This document shows positions 27,404-36,027 of a stretch of DNA of 64,000 bases, piece by piece. A model generated the notes under the pieces. The model was not told the DNA's origin and searched no databases. It saw only the letters and a list, made by a program, of their open reading frames with translations. Location: contig DAIDHV010000009.1 in the NCBI GenBank assembly GCA_027451905.1, positions 38,224 to 102,223 on the forward strand, given 5' to 3'. This DNA is from Armatimonadota bacterium. Lineage in GTDB: Bacteria > Armatimonadota > Fimbriimonadia > Fimbriimonadales > Fimbriimonadaceae. A program made the position numbers and the translations under genes. Every line of letters starts with the position of its first letter. The first letter of the stretch is position 1.

Positions 27404-28969
27404 ATGTCTACCGACCAAAAGCCTTTAGCCCTCATCTCCGTCTTAGATAAAACCGGCATTGAAGCCTTTGCTGCCGCTCTTGTTCAAAAAGGGTTTGAAA
27501 TCCTGAGCACGGGAGGCACCGCCAAAAAGCTTCGAGAATCTGGAATAGAAGTTACGGATGTCTCTGCCCACACCGGATTTCCAGAAATGCTGGATGGCAG
27601 GGTCAAAACCCTTCACCCAAAAATCCATGGTGGACTTCTTGGAGACACAAGAAGCCAGTCTCACCGAGAACAGCTTCACGCTCACTCCATACCTTCCATA
27701 CAAGTTGTTGCCATCAACTTATACGCTTTTGAAGCCACCATAGCAAAGCCTCACACCTTTGAAGAAGCTATCGAAAACATCGATATCGGAGGGCCAGCCA
27801 TGATTCGATCAGCCGCTAAAAATCACGCCAATGTCTACGTTGCGGTTGACCCCCTAGATTACGACTTGATTCTCGCCGCGTTGGAAAGTAGCTCCGGCGA
27901 CGTCCTCAAGAAACAGTTGGCAGCAAAGGCTTTCCGCCACACCGCTTTTTACGACTCCGTCATTGGTCGGTATCTCACCGAAGTCACCGATGGCTGTCCA
28001 CTAGAATCAGAAACCTACACCCTGGGCTTTCGCCGCAAAATGACCTTTCGCTACGGAGAAAACCCTCACCAAGCCGGTGCCCTTTTTGAAGATCCGCTTG
28101 CCTTAAGGCAAGGGCAGCTCGGACTCGCTCAGTCCACAAAGCTGTGGGGCAAAGAGCTGAGCTACAACAACGTCAACGATGGTGCCGCCGCGTGGGAATT
28201 GGTGGGGGATTTGCCTCCTAACTCATGCGCAATCATTAAGCATGGCAACCCCTGCGGAGCCGCCAGTGCCGAATCGGCTGCTGAAAGCTACCGTCTGGCA
28301 CGAGCCAGCGATCCCATTTCTGCATTTGGAGGTATCGCCGCGTTTCATGGCGTTTTTGACAAGAATACTGCCGAAACTGTAACGGAAAAGGGTAATTTTT
28401 TAGAGGTCATCCTTGCCGAGCATTTCACTCAGGATGGGTTAGATGTCATTCAAAACCGCTCGGGTTGGGGTCAAGACGTCCGCTTGCTCCAAGCCCAAAT
28501 CCCGTCCTCTTCACCAACCTTGGACTTAAAAACGATTCGAGGAGGCGCCATCTTACAAACTGGAGACGAAGAGCCTAGCCAGGCGGAATGGAAGGTTGTA
28601 ACAAAGCTTGCCCCAACTGAGGAGCAGTTTGTGGCCCTGCGATTTATCTGGAAGGTGATCCCTCACATTCGGTCAAATGCCATTGCAATCGGAACTCACA
28701 ACCGACTGCTTGGAGTCGGGGCTGGGCAAATGAACCGTGTCCAATCGGTCCGCCTAGCCATTGAGCAGGCTGGCAACGCCGCAGAGGGTGCGGTTCTTGG
28801 CTCCGACGCATTTTTCCCATTTCCTGATTCCATCATCACCGCTGCCCAAGCCGGAATCAAGGCGATTATTCAGCCCGGTGGAAGCAAAAAGGATCCCGAC
28901 GTTGTCGCCGCCGCTGATGAGTTTGGCATCGCAATGGTTATGACCGGAATTCGCCACTTCCGCCACTAA
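27404..28969 (+). CDS. purH: Bifunctional AICAR formyltransferase / IMP cyclohydrolase PurH
   Basis: Last two steps of purine synthesis. The IMP cyclohydrolase half has ALISVLDKTGIEAFAAALVQ, EILSTGGTAKKLRESGIEVT, RVKTLHPKIHGGLL and NIDIGGPAMIRSAAKNH. The AICAR transformylase half has KMTFRYGENPHQAGALF, IIKHGNPCGAA, DPISAFGGIAAF, GAGQMNRVQSVRLA, and the C-terminal QPGGSKKDPDVVAAADEFG and MVMTGIRHFRH. 521 residues, as expected. Confidence 0.98.
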   Translation: MSTDQKPLALISVLDKTGIEAFAAALVQKGFEILSTGGTAKKLRESGIEVTDVSAHTGFPEMLDGRVKTLHPKIHGGLLGDTRSQSHREQLHAHSIPSIQVVAINLYAFEATIAKPHTFEEAIENIDIGGPAMIRSAAKNHANVYVAVDPLDYDLILAALESSSGDVLKKQLAAKAFRHTAFYDSVIGRYLTEVTDGCPLESETYTLGFRRKMTFRYGENPHQAGALFEDPLALRQGQLGLAQSTKLWGKELSYNNVNDGAAAWELVGDLPPNSCAIIKHGNPCGAASAESAAESYRLARASDPISAFGGIAAFHGVFDKNTAETVTEKGNFLEVILAEHFTQDGLDVIQNRSGWGQDVRLLQAQIPSSSPTLDLKTIRGGAILQTGDEEPSQAEWKVVTKLAPTEEQFVALRFIWKVIPHIRSNAIAIGTHNRLLGVGAGQMNRVQSVRLAIEQAGNAAEGAVLGSDAFFPFPDSIITAAQAGIKAIIQPGGSKKDPDVVAAADEFGIAMVMTGIRHFRH

Positions 28970-29034
28970 ATCTCTTGTAAACTGCCAATTCCCGCAAGAA
29001 GTCTACTGGTAAGCAAATGGTGCCAGCCACCAAG

Positions 29035-29280
29035 TTAAGATTTATTGGCGGGACTCTTATCCTTTTTGCCGCCACTTTTGGCGGCAACATGAGGAGGAGA
29101 GTTGGCAGGACCGCCCATGGCAAAAGGCGATCTTGGGATCACGGTAGCTCCCGACGCCTCTTCTTTCTTGATTGCGTCCTTAACCATTTGCTGGTCGCTG
29201 GGTCCGCCACAGCTGATCACCCCGCGGATAACAAGGCCAAGGGCGATGGCGGCAACACCGCCGCCGATCCACGTCTTCAT
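29035..29280 (-). CDS. Small lipoprotein-like protein, paralogue of the next gene upstream
   Basis: 81 residues: N-terminal hydrophobic segment ending in VISCGG (possible lipobox Cys), then KKEEASGATVIPRSPFAMGG, shared almost word for word with the protein at 29435-29668, and a Lys/Pro tail. No known domain. Third gene of the pseudopilin (29744-30619), lipoprotein, lipoprotein run on the minus strand. Confidence 0.7.
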   Translation of the reverse strand: MKTWIGGGVAAIALGLVIRGVISCGGPSDQQMVKDAIKKEEASGATVIPRSPFAMGGPANSPPHVAAKSGGKKDKSPANKS

Positions 29281-29434
29281 CGATCAAAACCTCCTAAAAT
29301 ACCCATAGCAGACTCAACGGCATCAACCGATTTCCCCCTCATAGAAATCATCACGTTCTTCAATCCTTAGCCTAAAAGGTGGGCAGCGCCACCCAAAGCT
29401 AGTCAATATCATTTTGGTGGACTCTGTAGTAGGC

Positions 29435-29668
29435 TTATTTCTTTCCGCCGATCATGGTTGTGCCTTTAGCGCCAGTTGCTGGCGCGGAACTAGCCGGTCC
29501 GCCCTGAGCAAAAGGTGACTTGGATATCACGGTTGCGCCGGAAGCCTCTTCTGCTTTAACAGCCTGACTTTGTGCTTCCTTGTCGTTTTGGCCGCATCCT
29601 TCAAGCCCCAACAGGGTCATGCCTAGGCATGCAATCCCCACCGCTACGATAAATCTCTTGTTTTTCAT
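29435..29668 (-). CDS. Small lipoprotein with EEASGATVI-SPFA motif
   Basis: 77 residues. Lipoprotein signal MKNKRFIVAVGIACLGMTLL then GLEGCGQ (Cys about residue 25). The mature part contains EEASGATVISKSPFAQGGPA, conserved with the neighbouring paralogue at 29035-29280. Sits directly downstream of a pseudopilin gene, across an intercistronic hairpin. Confidence 0.75.
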   Translation of the reverse strand: MKNKRFIVAVGIACLGMTLLGLEGCGQNDKEAQSQAVKAEEASGATVISKSPFAQGGPASSAPATGAKGTTMIGGKK

Positions 29669-29694
29669 CTTGTTCTCCTTATGGAAATGAGGGT

Positions 29695-29718
29695 GCGGAG
29701 CGGCTTTTGCCGCTCCGC
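29695..29718 (-). terminator. Intercistronic hairpin between pseudopilin and lipoprotein genes
   Basis: Perfect 10-bp GC-rich stem (GCGGAGCGGC / GCCGCTCCGC) with a 4-nt loop, lacking a T-run on either strand. It could be an mRNA processing or stability element, or a leaky terminator. Confidence 0.6.
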
Positions 29719-29743
29719 CGAATTGTGGCAGATGCTTAATTTC

Positions 29744-30619
29744 TCACTGGTCGTAGGTGAGATACTTCATGTACCAGCGGCCAGTGGAATCCTGTTGGAC
29801 AACGGTCTGAAGGTTCAGCGGCTCATACTTGGCATGACCATCGCTGAACACATAGTTAGAACCAACTGTGTGATGCCGATAGGTGCCTTCGCAGCCAAAC
29901 GCGATTCCAATAGCCGGTCCGCCGACAAGCGCGCTCACGACTTCAGTTGTACCATCGCCACCAACCGCCGCTTCTGCCGGTCGGCTAATCGCGGTTGTAC
30001 TTAGGGATTGATAGGTCTCAGGGCCGCTGGCACCGTAAGGAATCGTCCAACCGGATCCTGGGAAGTTAAAGTAAGGATTGGTAGCTGCTGTTCCATATGC
30101 CATGTCAGGCTCGCTATTGATTGCAAATGCAATTCCATAGTTAGATAGGTAGCCATTGGGATCAACGGTTGTATCGGGAGGGACCCAGCCAGTAGAGGCA
30201 CTACCTGGAGTTCCATTTCCATCGCAATTCGCCTGGTCCATTGCGTAGGCTAACCTCGCCGAACTGAAAGAGGGGCAGAACAAAATGCCCGTATTCTTCA
30301 TGTAGGGCTGGATTGTTTGAGTCCAAACCGTTCCAAGTTGAGTGCCAGGAGCCGGATTGGGCCAAGTCCCAACCGGCATTACCGGATAGACGGTTCCGTA
30401 AAGGTCGCTTTGATCCCAGGCCACCATTTGGTCGTCACTGTCCGTGGAATACATAACCATCGCGAGGCCAATTTCTTTGTTGTTGCTGACGCAAACGATA
30501 GCCTTAGCGGCTTCTTTAGCTTGAGCAAATACAGGGAAAAGGATGGCGGCGAGAATCGCGATAATCGCGATCACGACGAGGAGTTCGATCAGCGTAAACG
30601 CTTGCGTAACTTTCTTCAT
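29744..30619 (-). CDS. Large pseudopilin-like protein (prepilin N-terminal methylation domain)
   Basis: The true start is ATG at 30619: [20 protein letters not shown] is a class III prepilin leader. The open frame continues another 209 codons upstream, but that part has no signal and is not conserved-looking. The mature part has [20 protein letters not shown] and a C-terminal [20 protein letters not shown], the H-x9-D-G motif typical of these families. 291 residues. Same leader helix as the protein at 17499-18485 (about 20 of the first 25 residues identical). Confidence 0.9.
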   Translation of the reverse strand: MKKVTQAFTLIELLVVIAIIAILAAILFPVFAQAKEAAKAIVCVSNNKEIGLAMVMYSTDSDDQMVAWDQSDLYGTVYPVMPVGTWPNPAPGTQLGTVWTQTIQPYMKNTGILFCPSFSSARLAYAMDQANCDGNGTPGSASTGWVPPDTTVDPNGYLSNYGIAFAINSEPDMAYGTAATNPYFNFPGSGWTIPYGASGPETYQSLSTTAISRPAEAAVGGDGTTEVVSALVGGPAIGIAFGCEGTYRHHTVGSNYVFSDGHAKYEPLNLQTVVQQDSTGRWYMKYLTYDQ

Positions 30620-30874
30620 AGAATTACCTTGTGGTAGGGCGCAACTCGCCCTTAAAACACACACTACATTATACACACTTTTTTGCGTTTTTAGACAAAG
30701 AATTGTTTGTGACTTAAAATATTGTTCAGCTATTGAAGCCCCTGGACCTAGGCTTTCCGGGCAAACAATGTTTAACTGTTTAAAAAAGGAAATCAAACTG
30801 ACTGAAATACGGGGGATGAGACCCCAGCCATCAGCGCCAAGCAGACTGAACCGAGACCGCGTAAACTTGAGGGA

Positions 30875-31480
30875 ATGATTTTTCCCTGTGTGCCGGTCCC
30901 TCTTCTGATCGCACAAACACCTCAACCTCAAACCCATCCCCGATACACTTTCCGAGACATCCCCATAGAAAGACCGGCCTACAACTTTGGCATTTTCTAT
31001 GGTCAGGCCAAGCAGTTTCTTGGCTCTCAAGAAAGACGAAACATTGCCGGCGTCTTTTGGGCATACAGCCAAGAATTTGACCGATTTCGGTTCCGAGGCT
31101 ACCCAGCCACATTTCACATTGAATTTGCCCTTGATGCAAGCCACGGATACGGAGCCAGCACTTCGGTAGGAACCTACGCCCCCAATGATCGAGTTGGCTT
31201 TAGCATCATGCCCATGCTCCGCTGGCGAGGCCGGCCCAAGCATCACATAGGCCTGCTTTTTGGACTTGGTTTTGGCCTCTATTTTTCCGACCCCACTGCC
31301 GACCTCAATAGCGCCGTCAGCACTCAGCCCACCCTGGATATTGGCCTCTACAATTCAACCGGCAGGGACGAGTGGCAGGTCTTTTTGCGATGGCGACATG
31401 CCAGCAACGGAGGGACAAAAAAACCAAACGATGGGCAAAACGCCTTTTTGATCGGCATTGGATATCGGTACGCACCTTAA
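30875..31480 (+). CDS. PagL-like lipid A 3-O-deacylase (acyloxyacyl hydrolase family)
   Basis: Outer-membrane beta-barrel enzyme that removes the 3-O acyl chain of lipid A. A short signal-like start ([14 protein letters not shown]) is followed by alternating strands. The diagnostic C-terminal segment is [20 protein letters not shown], where the H-x-S pair matches PagL's catalytic His and Ser and the N-G/N-D-G spacing fits. It ends in an aromatic barrel strand ([11 protein letters not shown]). Good company for the lpx genes in the same window. Overall identity is low, so substrate detail is inferred. Confidence 0.78.
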   Translation: MIFPCVPVPLLIAQTPQPQTHPRYTFRDIPIERPAYNFGIFYGQAKQFLGSQERRNIAGVFWAYSQEFDRFRFRGYPATFHIEFALDASHGYGASTSVGTYAPNDRVGFSIMPMLRWRGRPKHHIGLLFGLGFGLYFSDPTADLNSAVSTQPTLDIGLYNSTGRDEWQVFLRWRHASNGGTKKPNDGQNAFLIGIGYRYAP

Positions 31481-31519
31481 CAAGATTGTGGCTCACCGCC
31501 AATTGGCTTAAAAGCAGGC

Positions 31520-32404
31520 TTAAAGAGCGCCCTCAATAATTTGGCTAGGCTGAACCCGTAGCCTTGTTGCATGCTCCAAGTCTCGGGGGCGAATCACACC
31601 AATCAATTCAGTACCTGCAAAATGAACCCCACGCTTAGCTGCTTCTTCCTCAACATAATCAATGATTGGATCAATCGGGGTGAAGTCAGGCAGAGTCACA
31701 TTCATGCTGACCTGAGACATCTCGCGGCTGGCAAGGGCAAACCCAAGAGCCCGAACACCAAGAAAGCGATTGTCGCCCGATTTCCGAAGCGCCCTTATTT
31801 TTTGGGCAACAACCTGAGCCGCCAGAGGGCTTGGACTATCCAAATTCACATTCAGGGCAATCAAAAACCCCCGCACACCGAGCACTGCCGCCCCCAATCG
31901 AGGATGAACCTGATCTGGCCCAAAGTCAGATGGCAAAGTTTGATCAAATAGCCCGCCGAAGCCTCCTTTTCGCAACGCGGGCAGTCTCGATTCATGGCCA
32001 GGTTTGGCCGATCTCTCGTAAAGAAACACAGGCACACTCCATTCCGAACCGATCCATTGTCCAAATTCATGAACGCAAGATTGCGCGGCTTGATTCAGTT
32101 CTTCGGTGGATTCATCATCGTCACGCAAAGGCAGAATCGGGCAGACATCAAGGGCGCCAATACGGGGATGAACCCCCTGATGGCGGTTTAAATCAATCGC
32201 GTCAAACGCCTCAGAAGCCAAAGATTTCAGTGCCCTCAGTACTGCTCTTTCCGAACCGCTAAAGGCAGAAACCGTACGGTTATGATCTAAATCGGACTGC
32301 AAGAAGTGAACAACAACCCCCTCTTGCGCTAGCAGCTCTTCGAACCGCCTGAGCAGAAGCTTATTGCGTCCAAAAGACCAGTTCGGCACCGTGAGAAGGC
32401 GCAT
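31520..32404 (-). CDS. ftcD: Glutamate formimidoyltransferase (FtcD formiminotransferase part only)
   Basis: Transfers the formimino group between formiminoglutamate and tetrahydrofolate. N-terminal VPNWSFGRNKLLL, SDLDHNRTVSAFSG, AIDLNRHQGVHPRIGALDVC and SREMSQVSMNVTLPDFTPI are family landmarks. At 294 residues it has only the transferase domains, without the cyclodeaminase part found in mammalian FTCD. No other histidine-degradation gene is nearby, so it may serve folate metabolism. fabI lies 6 nt upstream on the same strand, so they are probably co-transcribed. Confidence 0.9.
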   Translation of the reverse strand: MRLLTVPNWSFGRNKLLLRRFEELLAQEGVVVHFLQSDLDHNRTVSAFSGSERAVLRALKSLASEAFDAIDLNRHQGVHPRIGALDVCPILPLRDDDESTEELNQAAQSCVHEFGQWIGSEWSVPVFLYERSAKPGHESRLPALRKGGFGGLFDQTLPSDFGPDQVHPRLGAAVLGVRGFLIALNVNLDSPSPLAAQVVAQKIRALRKSGDNRFLGVRALGFALASREMSQVSMNVTLPDFTPIDPIIDYVEEEAAKRGVHFAGTELIGVIRPRDLEHATRLRVQPSQIIEGAL

Positions 32405-32410
32405 GGAATT

Positions 32411-33181
32411 TTAGAGAGCGACTACGTTGTAGCCAGCATCCACATAAATGAGCTCGCCGGTAATCGCTTTGCTGAGGTCGCTCATCAGGAAAACGGCCGC
32501 ACCACCTACGTCCGACTGCACGGCTGCATTAGGCAGCAGCGCTTGTTCCGCAACGTGCTGAATCATGCCGGTGAGCCCCTTGACCCCTCTTGCCGCAACC
32601 GTGTTCATTGGCCCTGGGCTAAGAACATTAACCCTGATGCCGCGCGGCCCCAAATCGTACGCCAAATATCTAGCTGCCGATTCCAGTGCGGCCTTGGCAA
32701 CTCCCATCACGTTATAGCTGCGCATCGCCCTCTGAGAGCCCAAATAGCTTAAAGTCATAATGCTGGCACCGTCGGCAAAGACTGGCTCCAACGCTTGGCA
32801 AAGTTTGACCAAAGAGTAGCAAGAAACGTCTAACGCCACTTTAAAATCTTCTCTTTTAGTCTGAAGAAAAGGATTGGTCATCGCTTCTGATGGAGCAAAT
32901 GCCGCGCTATGAACCAAAAAATCTAGGGTCCCAAATTGGGACTTAACCTGATCAACAAAGGCGGGAAAAGCGTCGTCGTCTCCAAAATCAATCATAAAAG
33001 GATGCATGTTCTCTTGAGACTCTAAGAGGGAGTTCACGTTACCCATCATCCTTTCGTTTTGGCCCCCAACCCCAACCGTGGCACCATGATCGCGGGCCGC
33101 TAACGCAATTGACCAGCCAATGCTGCTTTTGTTGGTGACATTAAGGACAAGACCTTTCTTGCCAGCAAGTAACATAATCAC
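32411..33181 (-). CDS. fabI: Enoyl-[ACP] reductase FabI
   Basis: SDR-type enoyl reductase of fatty acid elongation. KKGLVLNVTNKSSIGWSIAL (FabI form of the cofactor loop), FLVHSAAFAPSEAM, TLSYLGSQRAMRSYNVMGVA with Tyr-x6-Lys, and RYLAYDLGPRGIRVNVLSPG. 256 residues. The start may be the second Met (33175). It is divergent from purK with a 21-nt gap and reads toward ftcD. Confidence 0.94.
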   Translation of the reverse strand: MIMLLAGKKGLVLNVTNKSSIGWSIALAARDHGATVGVGGQNERMMGNVNSLLESQENMHPFMIDFGDDDAFPAFVDQVKSQFGTLDFLVHSAAFAPSEAMTNPFLQTKREDFKVALDVSCYSLVKLCQALEPVFADGASIMTLSYLGSQRAMRSYNVMGVAKAALESAARYLAYDLGPRGIRVNVLSPGPMNTVAARGVKGLTGMIQHVAEQALLPNAAVQSDVGGAAVFLMSDLSKAITGELIYVDAGYNVVAL

Positions 33182-33202
33182 CAGAGTACCTTTCCTTAAT
33201 TC

Positions 33203-34363
33203 ATGTCCAATCCAATTTACGATATCGGCTTTTTAGGTGGTGGCCAACTGGCAAGAATGAGCATCCAAGCTGCCCAGCGAATGGGGCTGAGATGCCTCTC
33301 TTTAGATCCCGCTTCTGATAGTCCTGCTTCTCGAGTGGCACCGTCCATTCAGGGCAAGCTTGATGACCCCAAGGCGATCAGGCAACTTGCTTCTGCGTGC
33401 TGCTCTCTCACCCTCGAGAATGAATTCATCCCTGTGCAGGCCATACAAACCGCGCTTGCCAATCTTCCGATCACTGTCATCCCTTCCCTCTCTGCCCTCG
33501 GCCTCATTCAAGACAAATTGCAGCAACGGATGTCGTATGCCAAAGCCGGCGCTCCTTCTCCGATTGCTTTTGCCCTGGAAGACCCCGTTGAACCAATTGA
33601 AAAAGCGCTTGGATATCCCATGGTCCTAAAGTCCAGATTTGGAGGATATGATGGCAAGGGCACACTGATTGCTAACGACCGAGCCTTTGTGGAACAGGCA
33701 AGACCGGTTTGGAGCCAAGGCGGATGGCTGGCAGAAAAGTTTATGCCCTTTTCGCGGGAGATCGCGGCAATGGTGGTAAGAACTCCTGTTGATGCCATTT
33801 GCCTGCCCATCATGGAAACCTATCAGCCAAATTTGGTTTGCGACGTTACTTTGCCCGCCGATATCCGCGGCGATGCCGATCGCGCCAAAGCGGTTGCCAT
33901 CAAAGCGGTCGAGGCAGTCGGCGGATTTGGACTCTTTGGGGTTGAAATGTTCCAGCTTCAAAATGGCGACATCGTCATCAACGAAATAGCCCCTCGGCCC
34001 CACAACACCGGCCACTACACCCTAGATTGGGGGCGACTGAGCCAGTTTGATCTCCACGTCAGAACCGTCCTCGGGTTGCCATTGCCAGACTCTGACTCGT
34101 TCGATGGCTTGCCGGTCGCCATGGTCAACCTCTTTGGAGTCGAAGGGGCAAGGGATTACCGAAAAGGCATTCAATCTGCACTGGCTGAACAACCCTCAGC
34201 CTCCATCCACTGGTATGAAAAGACGGAAGCCAAGCCGGGCCGAAAAATGGGCCATATCAATCTGGACCTCAACAATTTGCCAGAAGGCTGCAACTCGGCT
34301 GATGCCATCATTGCCGAAATGCAAGCGATTCGGACCGCTTTTGAGAGCGGTTGGACTTCATGA
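33203..34363 (+). CDS. purK: N5-carboxyaminoimidazole ribonucleotide synthase PurK
   Basis: ATP-grasp enzyme of purine synthesis. IGFLGGGQLARMSIQAAQRM at the N-terminus, TLENEFIPVQAIQTA, VLKSRFGGYDGKGT (ATP-grasp), EKFMPFSREIAAMVVR, FGVEMFQLQNGDIVINEIAP, and RPHNTGHYTLD. 386 residues, normal. No purE beside it. Its stop overlaps the deoB start (ATGA). Confidence 0.96.
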   Translation: MSNPIYDIGFLGGGQLARMSIQAAQRMGLRCLSLDPASDSPASRVAPSIQGKLDDPKAIRQLASACCSLTLENEFIPVQAIQTALANLPITVIPSLSALGLIQDKLQQRMSYAKAGAPSPIAFALEDPVEPIEKALGYPMVLKSRFGGYDGKGTLIANDRAFVEQARPVWSQGGWLAEKFMPFSREIAAMVVRTPVDAICLPIMETYQPNLVCDVTLPADIRGDADRAKAVAIKAVEAVGGFGLFGVEMFQLQNGDIVINEIAPRPHNTGHYTLDWGRLSQFDLHVRTVLGLPLPDSDSFDGLPVAMVNLFGVEGARDYRKGIQSALAEQPSASIHWYEKTEAKPGRKMGHINLDLNNLPEGCNSADAIIAEMQAIRTAFESGWTS

Positions 34364-35490
34364 ACCGAGTCATCCTCATTGTGATGGATGGCTGCGGGGC
34401 AGGTGAAGCCCCCGATGCGGCTAGGTTTGGTGATCGAGACCACCCCGCCACCCTGCTCCACGTCAAACAAGCTTGTCCTAACCTGAATACGCCGACCCTG
34501 AACGCGATTGGGCTCTTTACGTCTGCGGGGGATGGCCAAGTACCTGCCGGTTTAGAGGGTTTTTCCATCCAATACGGCCGACTGCAGCCCTTGAGTGAGG
34601 GAAAAGACTCTGTAACTGGTCATTGGGAAATGATGGATATCATCACCAAAGTACCATTTCCGACCTATCCCAACGGCTTTCCAACCGACCTGATTCAGGC
34701 ATTTGAATCTGAAATAGGAAGGACTGTGCTTGGCAACAAGCCCGCAAGCGGCACCGTGATCATTGAAGAACTGGGAGATCAGCACGTTCAAACCGGATCT
34801 CCGATTGTTTACACCAGCGCAGACAGCGTTTTCCAAATTGCCGCTCACGAAAGTGTAATTCCGATTGATCTTCTTTATCGCTATTGCCAAGCGGCAAGGA
34901 AACTCTGCGTCAGCCCCAATAATGTGGAGCGAGTGATTGCCCGCCCCTTTATCGGTGAATCCGGAAATTATGTAAGAACCGGGAATCGGCGCGATTTTCC
35001 CTTAGAACCACCTCATAACCTCATCGATGACCTTGTTGCCGTTGACCACCGTCTGGTGGAAGGCGTTGGGGTTGTCCCCGAGCTTTTTAATCACCGAGGC
35101 TTTGCCGATCATCCTCGATCCAAAAACAATGGAGAGCATTTTGCCGCCCTTCAACAAGCGATGAAAACAGAGTCCCGCTTCATCTTTGCCAATTTCGAGG
35201 ACTTCGATATGCTTTACGGTCATCGCAGCAATCCAGCTGGATTTGGCACCGCCCTTGAGCAGTTTGACATCGACCTTCATTCCATTCTTCAGTTAGTAAA
35301 CGACGGCGACCTGCTGATGCTGACTGCCGATCACGGAAATGACCCCACAACCCCGTCCACCGACCATTCCAGAGAGTACGTTCCGTGGATCACCATCAAG
35401 AAATCACTGGAAGGAGGAATTTTAAGCTGCCCAGACCTGTTGGGCATGAACCAAATTGCATCCACCATTCGGCACCACCTTGGCATATAG
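34360..35490 (+). CDS. deoB: Phosphopentomutase DeoB
   Basis: Interconverts (deoxy)ribose 1- and 5-phosphate; alkaline-phosphatase fold with two metals. VILIVMDGCGAGEAPDAARF, the activating Thr in KDSVTGHWEMM, GSPIVYTSADSVFQIAAHE, ANFEDFDMLYGHRSNPAGF, and LLMLTADHGNDPTTPSTDHS. ATG at 34360 overlaps the purK stop; an in-frame TTG 9 nt upstream is less likely. 376 residues. Confidence 0.95.
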   Translation: MNRVILIVMDGCGAGEAPDAARFGDRDHPATLLHVKQACPNLNTPTLNAIGLFTSAGDGQVPAGLEGFSIQYGRLQPLSEGKDSVTGHWEMMDIITKVPFPTYPNGFPTDLIQAFESEIGRTVLGNKPASGTVIIEELGDQHVQTGSPIVYTSADSVFQIAAHESVIPIDLLYRYCQAARKLCVSPNNVERVIARPFIGESGNYVRTGNRRDFPLEPPHNLIDDLVAVDHRLVEGVGVVPELFNHRGFADHPRSKNNGEHFAALQQAMKTESRFIFANFEDFDMLYGHRSNPAGFGTALEQFDIDLHSILQLVNDGDLLMLTADHGNDPTTPSTDHSREYVPWITIKKSLEGGILSCPDLLGMNQIASTIRHHLGI

Positions 35491-35573
35491 GTCCCTGACT
35501 CGCTTGCGGCTGACTTCATCTGGCAGCCAAACAGGGCATGAACCACTTGTCAAATAAATACGACCCAGTCGGC

Positions 35574-35615
35574 TTGACATCCCTTCCTTCCATCGCGAAG
35601 CGTTGATAGGAAGGG
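35574..35615 (+). repeat. Dispersed REP-like repeat, copy C (core only)
   Basis: The 35-nt palindromic core at 35581-35615 (CCCTTCCTTCCA ... TGATAGGAAGGG around TCGCGAAGCG) matches copies A and B with few mismatches. TTGAC precedes it, as in copy A. The outer 40+ bp found in A and B are missing. Confidence 0.8.
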
Positions 35616-35644
35616 TTGACTGGTCCCCGTTTATTTCCCGGTGG

Positions 35645-35769
35645 TTAATCTTTCCACTTGCTTTAGGTTGAGGTCAGTAGATTTCCAAATTCTGCAAGGG
35701 ATTGTGGCTTCCAAATTTGGCTCCAAGATTTTGCCGCTTCCTTTATTCCCAATGATCCCAGAAATCCAG
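35645..35769 (-). repeat. Imperfect direct repeat, left copy
   Basis: About 125 bp related to 37418-37538 in the same orientation. It shares a 28-bp perfect core (35662-35689 equals 37434-37461) and a second conserved block around GATCCCAGAAATCCA. On the minus strand both copies read GFLGS-GIKEA-KS...FGNLLTST before a stop, so both look like the tail of the same lost gene. Confidence 0.7.
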
Positions 35770-35896
35770 GCAATGCCATTTTCCATCGGGCGTAATTTCC
35801 GGCAACTTGAACCGCGAAAACTGCCTTGATCTTGAACCCACGTGTATCCTGAGTGAGAAAAGACCCGTGCCTATCACGAGGTCTTCTTGCTGACAT
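35663..35896 (-). pseudogene. Probable gene remnant (C-terminal fragment)
   Basis: 77-codon frame starting ATG at 35896. Its last ~47 residues (GNYARWKMALPGFLGSLGIK ... FGNLLTST) match the degraded frame in the right repeat copy at 37418-37600 (GKYQFREVRMGMNLVGFLGS ... FGNLLTST). The family is not recognised. Two similar tails in one place suggest duplication and decay rather than a working gene. Confidence 0.4.
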
Positions 35897-36027
35897 AGGA
35901 ACAAATGCAATTTTAATCCCAAGTAACGGCTATCAAAAAGAGAAGGAAAGTTTTTTTGACATGCTTCTTACCGCCAAGAAAACTTTCCAGAAGATTCTTT
36001 GACCTCTACTCTGCTACCTTTGAGTTC

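Larger units (their letters stand above)
35491..36027. other. Gene-poor region with two kinds of repeat
   Basis: Holds REP-like copy C, the left copy of a ~125-bp repeat, and a short doubtful minus-strand reading frame. No promoter or RNA recognised. Confidence 0.5.

Noticed and set aside
30620..31246. 209-codon N-terminal extension of the pseudopilin at 29744
   Set aside because: The prepilin leader beginning at 30619 must be N-terminal; the extension overlaps pagL on the opposite strand.
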